From: Providencia rettgeri
GTDB taxonomy: Bacteria > Pseudomonadota > Gammaproteobacteria > Enterobacterales > Enterobacteriaceae
Length of the DNA stretch: 64,000 bases
Direction of reading: 5' to 3'
NCBI GenBank assembly: GCA_900455085.1
Contig: UGTZ01000001.1
Coordinates: 464,501-528,500, forward strand
Shown one piece after another: positions 46,901 through 59,542 of the stretch. The notes below the pieces were generated by a model. The model saw only the letters and a program-made list of their open reading frames with translations, was not told the origin of the DNA and searched no databases. Position 1 is the first letter of the stretch. Every line of letters begins with the position of its first letter. The position numbers were made by a program, and so were the translations under genes.

Positions 46901-49900
46901 GTGTTTTTTGTTGCATTATAGGTGATAGATAGGGTCTCTAATGAACCACGCAGACCATCTTTATCATAAGAGGCAATCGGGATTTCTGTTGGTACTTTGA
47001 CGTTCCAATTAGTGCTCTCTGATTGGCCATTGACTTCCACTGTTATTTTATAACGGCTTGCTTTGGATGCAGGAAGTTGAGCGATATATTTATTCATCAC
47101 ATTCTTTTCCATAAAGACAATACTTTGCTCTTTATCGTTAATTTTCATTTTGATGTCGCTACTGCTAACATTTTTAACTGGGTTGTTATATTGGTCAGTT
47201 AAACTAATGGATAATGATGATGGTTGTCCTGCGTTACTGTCGGCTATCGGTAAGATAGTGATTGTTTTTACAGCATCTTTACCGGTTGGTGAATTGACCG
47301 TGATATTGGTTGTATTTGTAGATGTACCAACACCGGCACTCAGAGTATGTATTTTAACGTCACTGAGCATGGTGGTGGCGGTATAGGTACCTAAGTCACG
47401 GCTATCTTCTTTCCAAATTATTGGTCTTTTGTTAGGAATGTCTGTCGAGTGAATGTCGCTATTGTTGAGATTGATAACTGAGTTGTTATCGATATCTGTT
47501 ACCTTTAAGGATAAGGTCACGTTATCACCTGCAGTGATCACGTTTGGTGTCGCCGTTAGCGTTACATTGTGGACTCGGCTGGGGTCTGTTGAAGGCTTTA
47601 CTTCAATTAACACATTTTTACTTTTTTGTTGATTAACTGTCGCTCCCAGGGAATGAATACCTGCAATTGGGATGACGGTTGGCGTGGTATAAATACCGTT
47701 TGTTTGGTATTTCCAGATTAAACCCGTAAGGGCTTTCTTAGTATGCGAATCATTAATGACGATATCAGCCGCATTAACACCCTCAACGCCATTATTCCAT
47801 TGGTCGGTTAATGTGAGTGTCAGTTCGGTTCTGCTACCAACGGCTAATTGATTAATGCTAGCCTTAAATTCAACAGTTTTTACATTTGCTGAACCTGTTA
47901 ATGCGCTGACATTAATCACCAGTGGGGTATTTGTTCGGTTATTAACGCGACTGACAAAGGTATTCTTTCCTTGCTTATGTAATGGGAGCTCGGTGGTGTA
48001 AATACCATTGCTTTTCTCTTGCCATATCGGGTTAACAACAAGTGTACCGTTATGTTCTAACTGAATGTCGTTAGCGAGAACTTTTTCAACCCCATTGCCA
48101 TGGCTATCAGTCAATGTTAATTGCAATTCAACTAACTCTCCCATCATAAGAGTTTTGTTTGTTGCCTTTAATTCCACATTGCTAACAGCAGATAGCCCCT
48201 GTGGTGCCTCAACATTGATATCCTGTGATTGGATAGTGTTATTGACAGTAACCTTTAACGTATCAGAGCCTAATTTACGCAATAATAAGTCGGCGGTATA
48301 AGTGCCATCCGCATGGTCTTTCCATATGACAGGTCCTGATTGCTGGTGAGCAGTCACAATACTGTTGCTAGAAACCTCTTTTAGCCCATTACCAAAGGCA
48401 TCTTTCAACGTGACGGTGAGTGTGACTTTCTCGCCAGCTTTATGTTTACTGGTTGGCGCTACATTCAGCAATACTTCATTAACGACTTTGTATTGGCCTT
48501 TCTTACCACTCCCATCCCTAGCAACAGCAGCAATTGGCACTGGTTTGCTAACATCAAATAATTTTTCGATTGAAGTGACATTTTGAGTTGGGATAGATGC
48601 AACCATATTGTGTGAGCCACTTTGCTGTCCGGGTAATGTCCCAACGTATTTGCCCGTAGGGACTTGAGCAACTTGCATGGAAATTGGTTGTTGCTGATCG
48701 ACGGTAACGGACAGGCTGGTAATATTGGATACTGGGTGCCCATTTGAGTCAGTCAGGGAAAAGACAACCGTACTGTCAGAACCTGCAGCTACGGGTACAA
48801 CATGGACAATTTCAACATTATTGACCTTGCTTTTCCCTTCATTGTTATGAACCGTAATCTCAACAGGGAGGCTTTCCAGTTTATTAACGGTGGCCACTAA
48901 GCTATCTTTGCCCAGTGTTTTCAACACTAAATCCGCGGTATAAGTGTCATCTTTGCCGGTTACCCAAGCCACCGGACTTGTTTGACAATGAGTGAGTGCA
49001 ATTTTGGTGCTTTCAACGCCTGTGAGTTTATTATCAAACGCATCTGTTAAGGTCAGTGTCAGTTGAACGGTTTCTCCTGATTTGTAACCTTGAGCTGCAA
49101 CCACCTGTAATTCGACGGTTTTCACGACAGCCGCGTTACCTTCCGTGCCTGAACCATCGGTTTTATCCGCATTGATGGTTGTTGGAGCCTTAACTACCCA
49201 TGTTTGTGTTGCTGTTTTTTGACCAATCGCGACGTTAACGTCATAACGGCCCGTTTTTTGCGCGGGTAATTTGGCGGTATAAGTGCCCTTTATTTTGCTA
49301 TCTTCAATCAATGTGAGGGGGAGTAGTGCTCCGTTGAGGGTGAGTTTTATCTCATCTTTAAGTAAGACCACACCATGGCCATAGATATTCACGGCTTTTA
49401 GGGTGATGGTTTGCTCTGAACCTGCTGCTGATGGGGCAATCGGTTCGAGCGTCAGTTGGTGAACTTGAGCCGCTTGATTCGGGCTGACCACATCAATACT
49501 AACCATGTTGCTCTCTTGGCTGTTCACTGTGGCTTTCAAGTCATTGTTGCCTAATTGGCTTGATGGCAATGTGGCGGTATAGCTGCCGTTATTGTGGTCA
49601 GTCCATGTCAAGGTAGCATTTTTGTTGTTGTGCTGTAGCGCAATGCTGGCACTACTGACGCCTTTCAGTGGATTGCTAAAGCGATCTTTGAGCTCGACAG
49701 TCAGTTGCAACAGGTCACCCGATGTTAGCTTGCTGTTTTGGGGTGTACTGAGTGCCACACGGCTGACCACACCGCGCTGGCCGTTTGTGCCACCGCCGTT
49801 TGCGCTTGCGGTGACGGTATCAGGTTGCGTCACAGTGAGTGTTTGTGGCGTGGATGGGATTTTATTGGCGGTGATAACCACATCATAAGGCCCCGTTTGT

Positions 49901-52900
49901 TGCCCTGGTAATTTCCCTGTATAGCTGCCATCCACTTGTGGAGTCAACGCGATGTTTGTTGGTTTTTGATTACCGATGGTGACATCCACGTTTTGAATAC
50001 CTTCAACCAAGTTGCCTTGAGCATCGGTCAATACAACCGTAAAGGTACTTTCCGCACCTGCTGTTGCATTGGTGATATCAGTGATATCGACTTTATGGAT
50101 AGCCGTGCTGGCTGATTGCTTGGTGACATTGATTGGAACCGCTTTGCTTTCCAGTTTATTAACGGTGGCCACTAAGCTATCTTTGCCCAGTGTTTTCAAC
50201 ACTAAATCCGCGGTATAAGTGTCATCTTTGCCGGTTACCCAAGCCACCGGACTTGTTTGACAATGAGTGAGTGCAATTTTGGTGCTTTCAACGCCTGTGA
50301 GTTTATTATCAAACGCATCTGTTAAGGTCAGTGTCAGTTGAACGGTTTCTCCTGATTTGTAACCTTGAGCTGCAACCACCTGTAATTCGACGGTTTTCAC
50401 GACAGCCGCGTTACCTTCCGTGCCTGAACCATCGGTTTTATCCGCATTGATGGTTGTTGGAGCCTTAACTACCCATGTTTGTGTTGCTGTTTTTTGACCA
50501 ATCGCGACGTTAACGTCATAACGGCCCGTTTTTTGCGCGGGTAATTTGGCGGTATAAGTGCCCTTTATTTTGCTATCTTCAATCAATGTGAGGGGGAGTA
50601 GTGCTCCGTTGAGGGTGAGTTTTATCTCATCTTTAAGTAAGACCACACCATGGCCATAGATATTCACGGCTTTTAGGGTGATGGTTTGCTCTGAACCTGC
50701 TGCTGATGGGGCAATCGGTTCGAGCGTCAGTTGGTGAACTTGAGCCGCTTGATTCGGGCTGACCACATCAATACTAACCATGTTGCTCTCTTGGCTGTTC
50801 ACTGTGGCTTTCAAGTCATTGTTGCCTAATTGGCTTGATGGCAATGTGGCGGTATAGCTGCCGTTATTGTGGTCAGTCCATGTCAAGGTAGCATTTTTGT
50901 TGTTGTGCTGTAGCGCAATGCTGGCACTACTGACGCCTTTCAGTGGATTGCTAAAGCGATCTTTGAGCTCGACAGTCAGTTGCAACAGGTCACCCGATGT
51001 TAGCTTGCTGTTTTGGGGTGTACTGAGTGCTACACGGCTGACCACACCGCGCTGGCCGTTTGTGCCACCGCCGTTTGCGCTTGCGGTGACGGTATCAGGT
51101 TGCGTCACAGTGAGTGTTTGTGGCGTGGATGAGATTTTATTGGCGGTGATAACTACGTCATAATTCCCAGCGTGTTGCCCCGGTAAGGTACCGATATAAC
51201 TGACATCGGTTTGTTGCGTCACTGCGATATTTGGCAGTTTTTGATTATTAATGGTGACATCCACGTGTTGGACGCCTTTAACCGAGTTACCTTGCGCATC
51301 GGTCAATGCAACCGTAAAGGTACTTTCCGCCCCAGCGGCTGTATTGGTGATATCAATAATGTTGACTTTATGGATAGCATTAATGCCTGATTGTGGTTTG
51401 ACATAAATGGTATCGGTTAGGCTCGATGTTTTATTTACCGTGATAAATAATTGATCTTTGCCCACTTGCGTTAAGACTAAGTTAGCTGTATGGGTTCCAT
51501 CTTGTTGTGCGACCCAGCTGACATTTCCTTTTTGGTTATGAGTAAGGGATTGGGCTAAATCGACGCCAGTTAGTGAGTTTTCAAAGGCATCTTTTAACGT
51601 AGCGATTAGTTGTAAGGTGTCACCTGACTTTAACTCTTTGATGGGGGAAACAGTCAGTGTCGCGCGATCAATTACACCGCGAGAACCTGATTTACCACCA
51701 TGATTAATCGCAATAGGCATTGGAGCATCCACGGTTAAGGTTGATCCTGTGGACTTAACGCCACCAATAGTGACGATGACTTCATGGTCTCCTGATTTTT
51801 GGCCCGAAAGGGTAGCGGTATACGTTCCTTTGTTGTTGGTTTCAGTGATCTTAAGCAACTGTTCAGCGCCATCGATAGAGACGACTGCGTTATTATCTAT
51901 CCCTATAATAGGTTGGTTATTGGCATCAGTGAGTGCCAGTGTGATGGTACTTGTTTCACCAGCCGCAGGTTTAGTGATGCTTTTGATTTCAACCTGTTTA
52001 ACTTGAGTCGTCCCTGTGGCATTGCCGACTTTAATGTTAAGTGGTGAGCTTGGATGGCGATTAATGGTAGCGACTAAGCTATCTTCTCCAATGTTAGTTA
52101 GTGGTAAAACAGCAGTATAGCGGCCATTTCGGTTGTCTGACCAACTGATGGTGTTAGCTTGCTTATTTTTTAATTGAATATGTGAAGCATTGATGCCTTC
52201 AAGGTAGTTACCAAAAGCATCTTTTAGCGTCACGGTTAATTGTAATGAATCACCGGATTTTAAATCGTTGGTTGATGATGAACTTAATTCAACGGTTTTT
52301 ACTACTCCACGTTGATTTTCGCTACCACTGCCATCGTTATTTTTTGCAGTAATAATCGCCGGTTTTTTCACTTGCCAAGTTCGTGATGCGACTTGCTTGT
52401 TAGCACTGACTTCAACGGTATAATCTCCCATTTTTTCAGCGGGTAATGTGGCGGTGTAGACCCCTATGTTGGATACTGAATCTGTAAACTGTATTTTTTT
52501 AGGCTGGTTATTAACTTTAACACTAATGTGGTCGCCAATTGCGGTGACGGGGTGCTGATATTGATCAGTCACTTTCACCGTCATTGTTTGAGCTTCCCCC
52601 GCCTCACTTGCATAAATAGGTTCAAGTACTACACTAGCAATTTGTGTACTTTCTGATGTGTTACCAACGCTAATGTTTACATCTTGAGATTGCCCATTGA
52701 TGCTCACTTTTACAGTATCGCTAGCGAGTTGGGTAAGCAATAAATTAGCGGTATAACTGCCATTTTGATTATCTTTCCACGTCACCTTGGTTTTTTGGGT
52801 GTGTGTCAGGGTAATATTGCTCGTATCAATTCCTTTTAAGCTATTCCCAAACGCATCTTTAGCGGTAACGGTGAGTTGCAAAATGTCACCAGATTTAAGC

Positions 52901-55900
52901 GCAGAAAGAGTTGAGGTTGTGAGGCTGATATTATTAACAACACCCCGTGTTCCCGCTTGGCCAACTGGGACTACAGTAATGGTGCTGGTTGTATTGACAA
53001 CCCAACTCATTGATGCCGATTGCTTGCCTACTTTAGCTTCGACGGTATATTTTCCTGATAGCATCGCAGGAAGTGTACTTGTGTAGGTGCCTTTTACGTT
53101 TTTGTGCTCGGTAAAACGAATAGGAATGTCTTTACTGTCGATTTTGACTGTAATGGCATCAGCAATATTGGTAATGGCGTATTTACGTGAGCCAAAGCCA
53201 TAGGCTTTTACGGTAATAGTTTGTTCAGTACCTGCACTCGTACTCGGAATTGCCTCTAGCTCGACTGCGGTCACATGTGCCACCTGCTCACTATTTGCGA
53301 CATCAATGATAATCTCATCACTTGTTATTTTTTTATTAGCCTTAGCGACTAATTTATCCTTTCCGAGAGTATCGAGTATGAGATTTGAATGATAGGTGCC
53401 ATCTAAATTATCTTTCCATGGTGCGTTTCCATTCTGACCAGAAGGTAAATCAATTAATGTTGTATCCATTCCCTTTAGCGTATTGCCAAATGCATCTTTC
53501 AACGTGGCGATTAGGGTCAAGGTATCGCCAACCTTCAGGCTGTGGCGTGGTGAGGTTTGAAATTCAATGCGATCAACGCTTCCTCGCTCATTGGGTTGTC
53601 CAGTCGGATTGGCGGTAATGGTAGATGCTTTACTTACATACCAGATCCTTGACTCAATTTTTTGGTTAACTGAAGCCTTAACAGTATAGGTGCCAGAGAG
53701 TCTCCCTGGTAAAATAGCGGTGTAGATCCCCGGGCCTTTTGTGGATTTCGTCAGTTGGAAAACCTCTTTTTGGCCTTCCAATGATGAGATGGATTTCATT
53801 GGCTATTTCAGCTACTGGATGATGATTTGCATCCGTGATTTTTAGTGTAATAGTCTGAGTTTCACCGGCTTCGCTGGTGCTGATAGGGTCAAAGATAATA
53901 TTGGCCGCTTTAGTGCTACTTGTCGCGTTATGTACTTGAATCTGTGCCTTAGGTGTTTTCTTACCACTAATAGAGGCAATTAAGTCATGGGCACCTGTTT
54001 GAGTTAAAGCCAACATCGTAGAGTAAGAACCGTCTCCGTTATCCTTCCAGACGAGTGTATCTGTTTTGTAACCGCTCAGGACGAGATTGCTGCTGTCTAT
54101 CCCTGTTAATGTATTACCAAAGATATCGCTTAGCGTCACCGTTACGTCGAGGCTGTCCCCTGAGTGCAAGTTAGCCGTATTTGCCAAAGTCATATCAATT
54201 TTATCGATAACACCTCGTTCCCCTTGCAGGCCGCTGCCACTCAGGTTTATCGCTTTAATAGGCTTAGGCTTTTCGACAACCAAGACTTTCTTTTGGGATT
54301 CAAACTTATTTACCACTGCGATAATTTCGTAGTGACCTTGTTGCTGTGCAGGAAGGGTGATTTCATAAATTCCAGAAGTGACTTCTTTTGTTTGAAGGAT
54401 GTGCTCTTTACCTGCAATTTTAATGGTGATATTCGTTTCACCGACGACAGGGTTAGCATGTTTATCCGTTAACGCGACAGTCAATGTGCTACGTGAACCC
54501 GCATCCGCGGTTTCTATTTTGGTGATCTTAACGTTATTGACATTATTTTTACCCGACGCATTACTGACTTGGATCGTTGTTGTCGGCGTTTTATGGCTGT
54601 TAATTGACGCGGTTAAATCTTTCGAGCCAATTTCCGTTAATGTGATGGTAGCCGTGTAAGAGCCATCGCGGTTATCCGTCCAAACTGGTTTGCCGTTAAC
54701 TCCGTTGAGGGTGATAGCATTTAGCCCGATCAAGCCGTTATTAAAGGCATCGGTGATGGTCACAGTGATTTCAAGTGGATCGCCAGACTGTAAGTTGCTG
54801 GTATTGCCTGTTGTCATGGCAATACTATTAACCACGCCTTTTTCTCCCGGCTTACCTGTGTTATTGGGTTTAATTGGCGTTGGTGGGGTAACCACTAAAG
54901 TTGTATCAGTTGAGCCCTTACCATTCACACTCGCGCTAATGTTGTGATTTCCTGCTTGTAGTGCGGGTAGTGTCACTTCGTAAATACCGGGGTTACCTTC
55001 TTTGGCAGGACGTTTATGGGTTTGCCCATCAATATTGAGGGTAATTTCTGTTGCGCCAATCACGGGGTTGCCATGTTTATCGGTTAACGCGATAGTGACG
55101 GTACTGTTTGTGCCTGCTGCCGGTTTTTCTGTTTTGATGATGTTGACTTTATCAACATGGGATGCCCCTGTGGCATTATTGACCTGAACTTCGGTGTGTG
55201 GGCTGCGGCTACCATTGACGGAGGCAGTTAAATCATTGCTACCAACGTCGGTTAAGGTCAACGTGGTGGTGTAAGAGCCATCGCCATTATCTACCCAGTT
55301 TAAGGTATTCCCTTTGTGTTTACCGATATCGATATTATCGGTATTTAAACCCGCCAAACCGTTACCAAAGGCATCCGTTACTGTTACCGTGATTTCAAGA
55401 GGATTATCGGATTCAAAACGGTGAGTGTGATCAAGTGTGATCGTCACCTTATCAATAACACCTTTCTCACCTTGCTGGCCTGTGCCGTTTGAGTTATTCG
55501 GGGAAATCGGTTTTGGCTGCTCAACTAGTAAGCTTTCTTTGATTGATACAGTATTATTTACACTCGCATGGATATTATGTTTGCCCGCTTGCAGTGCTGG
55601 CAGCGTGATTTCATAGATACCCGGTTTCCCTTCTTTCGCGGGTAAAGTGTGTGGGTTGTTATCAATATTAACGATAATTTCAGTTTCACCGACTACTGGG
55701 TTGCCGTTGCTATCGGTTAATTGCACAGTCAGAGTGCTGTTTGAGCCTGCAGCAGGTTGCTCTGTTTTGATAATGGCAACTTTGCTGACTTTATCTTTCC
55801 CTGCGGCATTGCTAACTTGAATTTGTTTTTGTGGACTTGCAGTGCCATTGATGGAAACAGTGAGGTCATTATTACCGACTTCGGTGAGTGGCAAGGTGGT

Positions 55901-58900
55901 AGTGTAAGAGCCATCACCGTTGTCAACCCATGCCAACGTATCGCCTTCATGTTTACCAATGTCGATATTATTGGTGTTCAAGCCTGATAAGCCGTTATTA
56001 AAGGCATCGGTGACTGTGACGGTGATCTCGAGCTTATCGCCAGATTGCAGGCCGACTGTGTTACCTGTTTTGATCTCGATTTTATCGACAACGCCTTGTT
56101 CACCTTTTTGCCCTGTACCGTTTGGATTTTGGGGTTTAACAGGTTGTGGCTGCTCAACAATTAGCAACTCATTTGGTGATTCTTTCCCGTTAACAATAGC
56201 GGAAATATCATGGTTGCCCGTGAGTTGTCCAGCAATAATAGCTTCATAAATACCCGGAGAGATTTCTGTTACTGGCAAAGTGTGTGGCTGATCATTTATA
56301 TTGACAGTAACTTCAGTTTCACCAACCACTGGGTTGCCATGTTTGTCGGTTAATTCGAGGGTAATGGTGCTATCTATACCTGCCGCTGGTTTTTCTGTTT
56401 TGATGATTTTGACTTTATCAACGTGAACAGTTCCGTTGGCGTTACTGACGAGAACGTCAGTTTTTTGGGCTAATGGTGCCATTAATAGAAGCAGTTAAAT
56501 TATTGGTACCCGTTTCCGTTAATGGCAAGGTCGTGGTGTAAGATCCATCGCCATTATCCTTCCATGTTAGCGTGTCGCCTTTGTGTTTGCCTATATCGAT
56601 ATTATTGGTATTTAATCCGGATAACCCATTGCCAAAGGTATCGGTGATGGTCACTGTAACATCAAGGGTATCCCCTGATTGTAAACCATGGGTTTTGTTT
56701 GGGGTGGCGACGATACTATCAATAACGCCTTTTTCCCCTTTTTGGCCTGTACCGTCCGTATTGTTTGGTGAAATGGTTTTTGGTTGCTCAACAATCAACG
56801 TCTCAGGGGGAGAGGTTTGCCCATCAACAGTGACGGTGATATTTGGTGTACCGCTATGCTGCCCTGGTAATTTCCCAGTATAAACTCCGCTACCAGGAAA
56901 GGTTTCACTAATTATTATTGGGGTAGGTTTACCATCGATATTGACTATTACAGTACCGTCAGCTCCCGATACGGCATTGCCATGTGTATCAGTTAATGAA
57001 ATTTTGATGTTGCTGTCTGCGCCAGCAGCTGCTGGCGCAAGCTCCAATATAGTCACATGAGCTAATTGACCAAACACAAAATGAGTTTCTACCGTTACAC
57101 TTTGTTCATTCAGTGTCGCTGTTATTTTAATAGGCCCTGCGACTTGGCTTTTTACCTCAACTTCAGTATTGCCTTGTTCATCGGTCGGGCTCAATTGTGT
57201 GGCATTGGCATTTATCGCGTCAAGTTGCAACATGGTACCTTGAATTGGGTGTGAGTGGTTGTCGGTGATATGGAATTGAATTTTATTTTTAGATTTTCCA
57301 TCGGCAACCGCATTATCACTAAGAACATTGAAATGATTAATATGTGCTTGTTGCGTATCGGCAATAAAGAAAAAAGCGGTTTCAATTGGTATGCCGCCAT
57401 TTGCAACGGCTTGAACTCGGTGTTCACCCGTGGTCAAAGAGGTGAATTGAACCGAAGCTTCTCCTTTTATATTGGTGATAACTTTATATTTTTGTTTATC
57501 CGTTGATTTAGCGGCCTGCATTTTTTTATACAGGTTCTTGAAAGCCATACTTGAAGATGTGGCTTTTTGAGTGACCAGCTTTAGTTCAGCTGGTAAGGTG
57601 AAGGTCACTGTTGAATCCGGTGCTACATTGCCTAAAACATCTCTGGCAGTAACTGTTAATGCATTGATATCTTGTCCATTAGCGAGAAAATTTCCTTTTT
57701 TAATGACCTCATTATGCTTAATCGATAGTACCCCTGAGTTGGTCACTTCAACGAAGGTTGAGGCTTGTGGTGTGATATTTCCCTTGCTATCAGATGCCGT
57801 TACCGTGAATCGGTAAAGGTTGTTTTTTTTCCTTTCCTGCTCAGTCATAGCGACTTTGTAGGAAGGGAGTTTGATCTTTGTCAGAGCGCCATCAAGGATG
57901 ATTTCTCCTCCTGCCATTAAAAATTCGGGGGCATGAATGGTCAGTTTGTCTAACGAATATTTGGTATTGAGGGCATTGATTAAAGGTATTTCATCCCCAG
58001 TTTTCCCTTGGATAATCGCAGGTAGTGATAGAGTTATCAGCGTTTTCTTTTGGTATTCCAGTATGATGTTATTATTACGATTAACAAAATCATAGCGGCT
58101 ACCTAATAGGCGACGAGAGTCACCAACCTTAGTCGGGTCAAGTTGCTCTGCGAGGCTCTTACCTAGTGCCCAAGTGAACTCTAATTTGGCATTAGTTTCA
58201 CTTAATCCACCACTGATTTTATGTTCTGCACTCAAGGTCATCAGGGAGAACGGAGTCCAATTTACGCCAACCGTCGTGGCGAGCGGGTCTTTTTGGCGTT
58301 TATCTTTACCGAATAGGGCAACATCGTCGCCAAAATACTGCTCAAATTTAAGATTTCCGCCAATATTGGGGTAAGAAGGCAACCAGCCCTCAGCCTGTAA
58401 ATCCCATCCATTAGCAGGGCGGGCATTGTAGTCATTATTTAATTCAGAAGCACTACGCCATTCTGATGCACGTAAATAGGTATTGGCGCTTAGTTTTAAG
58501 AAATCTTGTGCGTACTCGGCTCCGAAACCTAGGCGAGAGTGGTAGCGAGATAAGTCATGATCAAAAAAGGCATTGACGCCCATCATGCTCTTAGGTGTAA
58601 AGCGACGAACCCCAATACCATTATTGGTCTGTAGCCTGCCATCAGTGCGATGAATATTATGTTGGGTAAACAATAATAAATCGGTACTGTCATACCAAGG
58701 TACTAACCAATCTAATTGGGTATTTTTAATGGATAATTTTTTATCTACGTCAACACTGAATTTGGCATTACCGGTTTTAGATAACCAACGATTTATTTCA
58801 TCTGTTGCTGCGTTTGTGACCTTACTGCGAGCGAAGTCCTGCGCCATATCTGCAAGATCTGCTGCTTTTTTCTTATCAGAGATAAAACGCGCGGCGCTTT

Positions 58901-59111
58901 GGCTATATTCAGCAATAAGCTTCTCTGTTTTATCATCATTGGTTAGTACTGGGTCACTCCCCAGAGTCGGTAGGTCATCAGGTGTGAGCATTTTTGCATA
59001 ACTTGGCATAACCGGCATGATGGCCGAAGACCATATTGCAGTAAAGAGGACAAAGCCATTTGAGATTTTATGTCTCAGTATTTGCTTTATAGTCGACGTA
59101 GCGGAGTTCAT
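43939..59111 (-). CDS. Giant intimin/invasin-type inverse autotransporter (two frameshifts)
   Basis: After removing two surplus A residues (runs at 56463-56468 and 53767-53771) three frames become one protein of about 5,056 residues. Order: signal peptide (1-40); periplasmic helix; a 12-strand-type barrel around residues 110-340 with F-F-D-H-D-L-S-R-Y-H-S-R-L-G and A-R-P-A-N-G-W-D; a first Ig domain with S-L-P-A-I-I-Q-G-K; then some 45-50 Ig-like domains (count estimated from length) of two alternating types. The C terminus has a final Big-type domain and a cap ending in C-Q-S-P...I-I-C-V-Q-E-Y, resembling the C-type-lectin-like tip of invasins. The barrel stays in the outer membrane while the rod extends outward as an adhesin. 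A terminator precedes it, so it probably has its own promoter. Confidence 0.88.
48871..51162 (-). repeat. Near-identical 1.0-kb direct repeat, 1,275 bp apart, inside the giant adhesin
   Basis: 48871-49887 and 50146-51162 are almost base-for-base identical (a few substitutions such as GGGATT versus GAGATT). The offset is 1,275 bp or 425 codons, so the frame is kept. Each unit covers about four Ig-like domains. The rest of the rod is much more diverged, so this is a recent duplication or a gene-conversion tract. Confidence 0.9.
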
Positions 59112-59460
59112 TCAATTTATTCCTAGTTTTATTAACTTGGCTATTGTTGAATGCTTATACAGGTAAGAGCTTGTGAATTAGTTTGACTTAAACAGAAGCG
59201 AAATTTACAAGGTGGAAAATCGCAGTATGGGCGGCTTTTATTGATAACGCTGAAAAATAACCTCCTTGCCTATATAAAGGTGTTTTTTATCGGCTGGGAA
59301 TAAATCTTACTTGAATAAAAACAATTAATTAGCTTATAAAAATACAAAATACTAACATTAGAATATGGCTTTTAAAGGTTTGTTAAAGTACAACATTTGG
59401 TGGGTATGATAGTAAATTTAGTCGCGATTCAATAAAGCAATAAGCTAGATTAATTGAATT
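59112..59460. other. Intergenic region upstream of the giant adhesin
   Basis: About 350 bases, AT-rich. AGGAATAAATTGA precedes the ATG, similar to the context of the paralogue at 61705. It likely holds the adhesin promoter; no operator could be named. Confidence 0.45.
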
Positions 59461-59490
59461 AAAAATGCCCCTGTTAAGGGGCAAATTTTT
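59461..59490. terminator. Terminator between adhesin genes
   Basis: TGCCCCT / AGGGGCA stem with a 4-nt loop; T runs on both sides make it bidirectional. It separates the second adhesin gene from the giant one. Confidence 0.85.
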
Positions 59491-59542
59491 TAACACTGAA
59501 AGAGCAGCTAGATTCAGTCTATTTTATACGGAAAGTATTATC

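Noticed and set aside
44709..58374. Many 60-160-codon frames on the opposite strand or other frames of the adhesin genes
   Set aside because: They are shadows of the Ig-repeat coding sequence; identical pairs at 49592 and 50867 merely reflect the DNA duplication.
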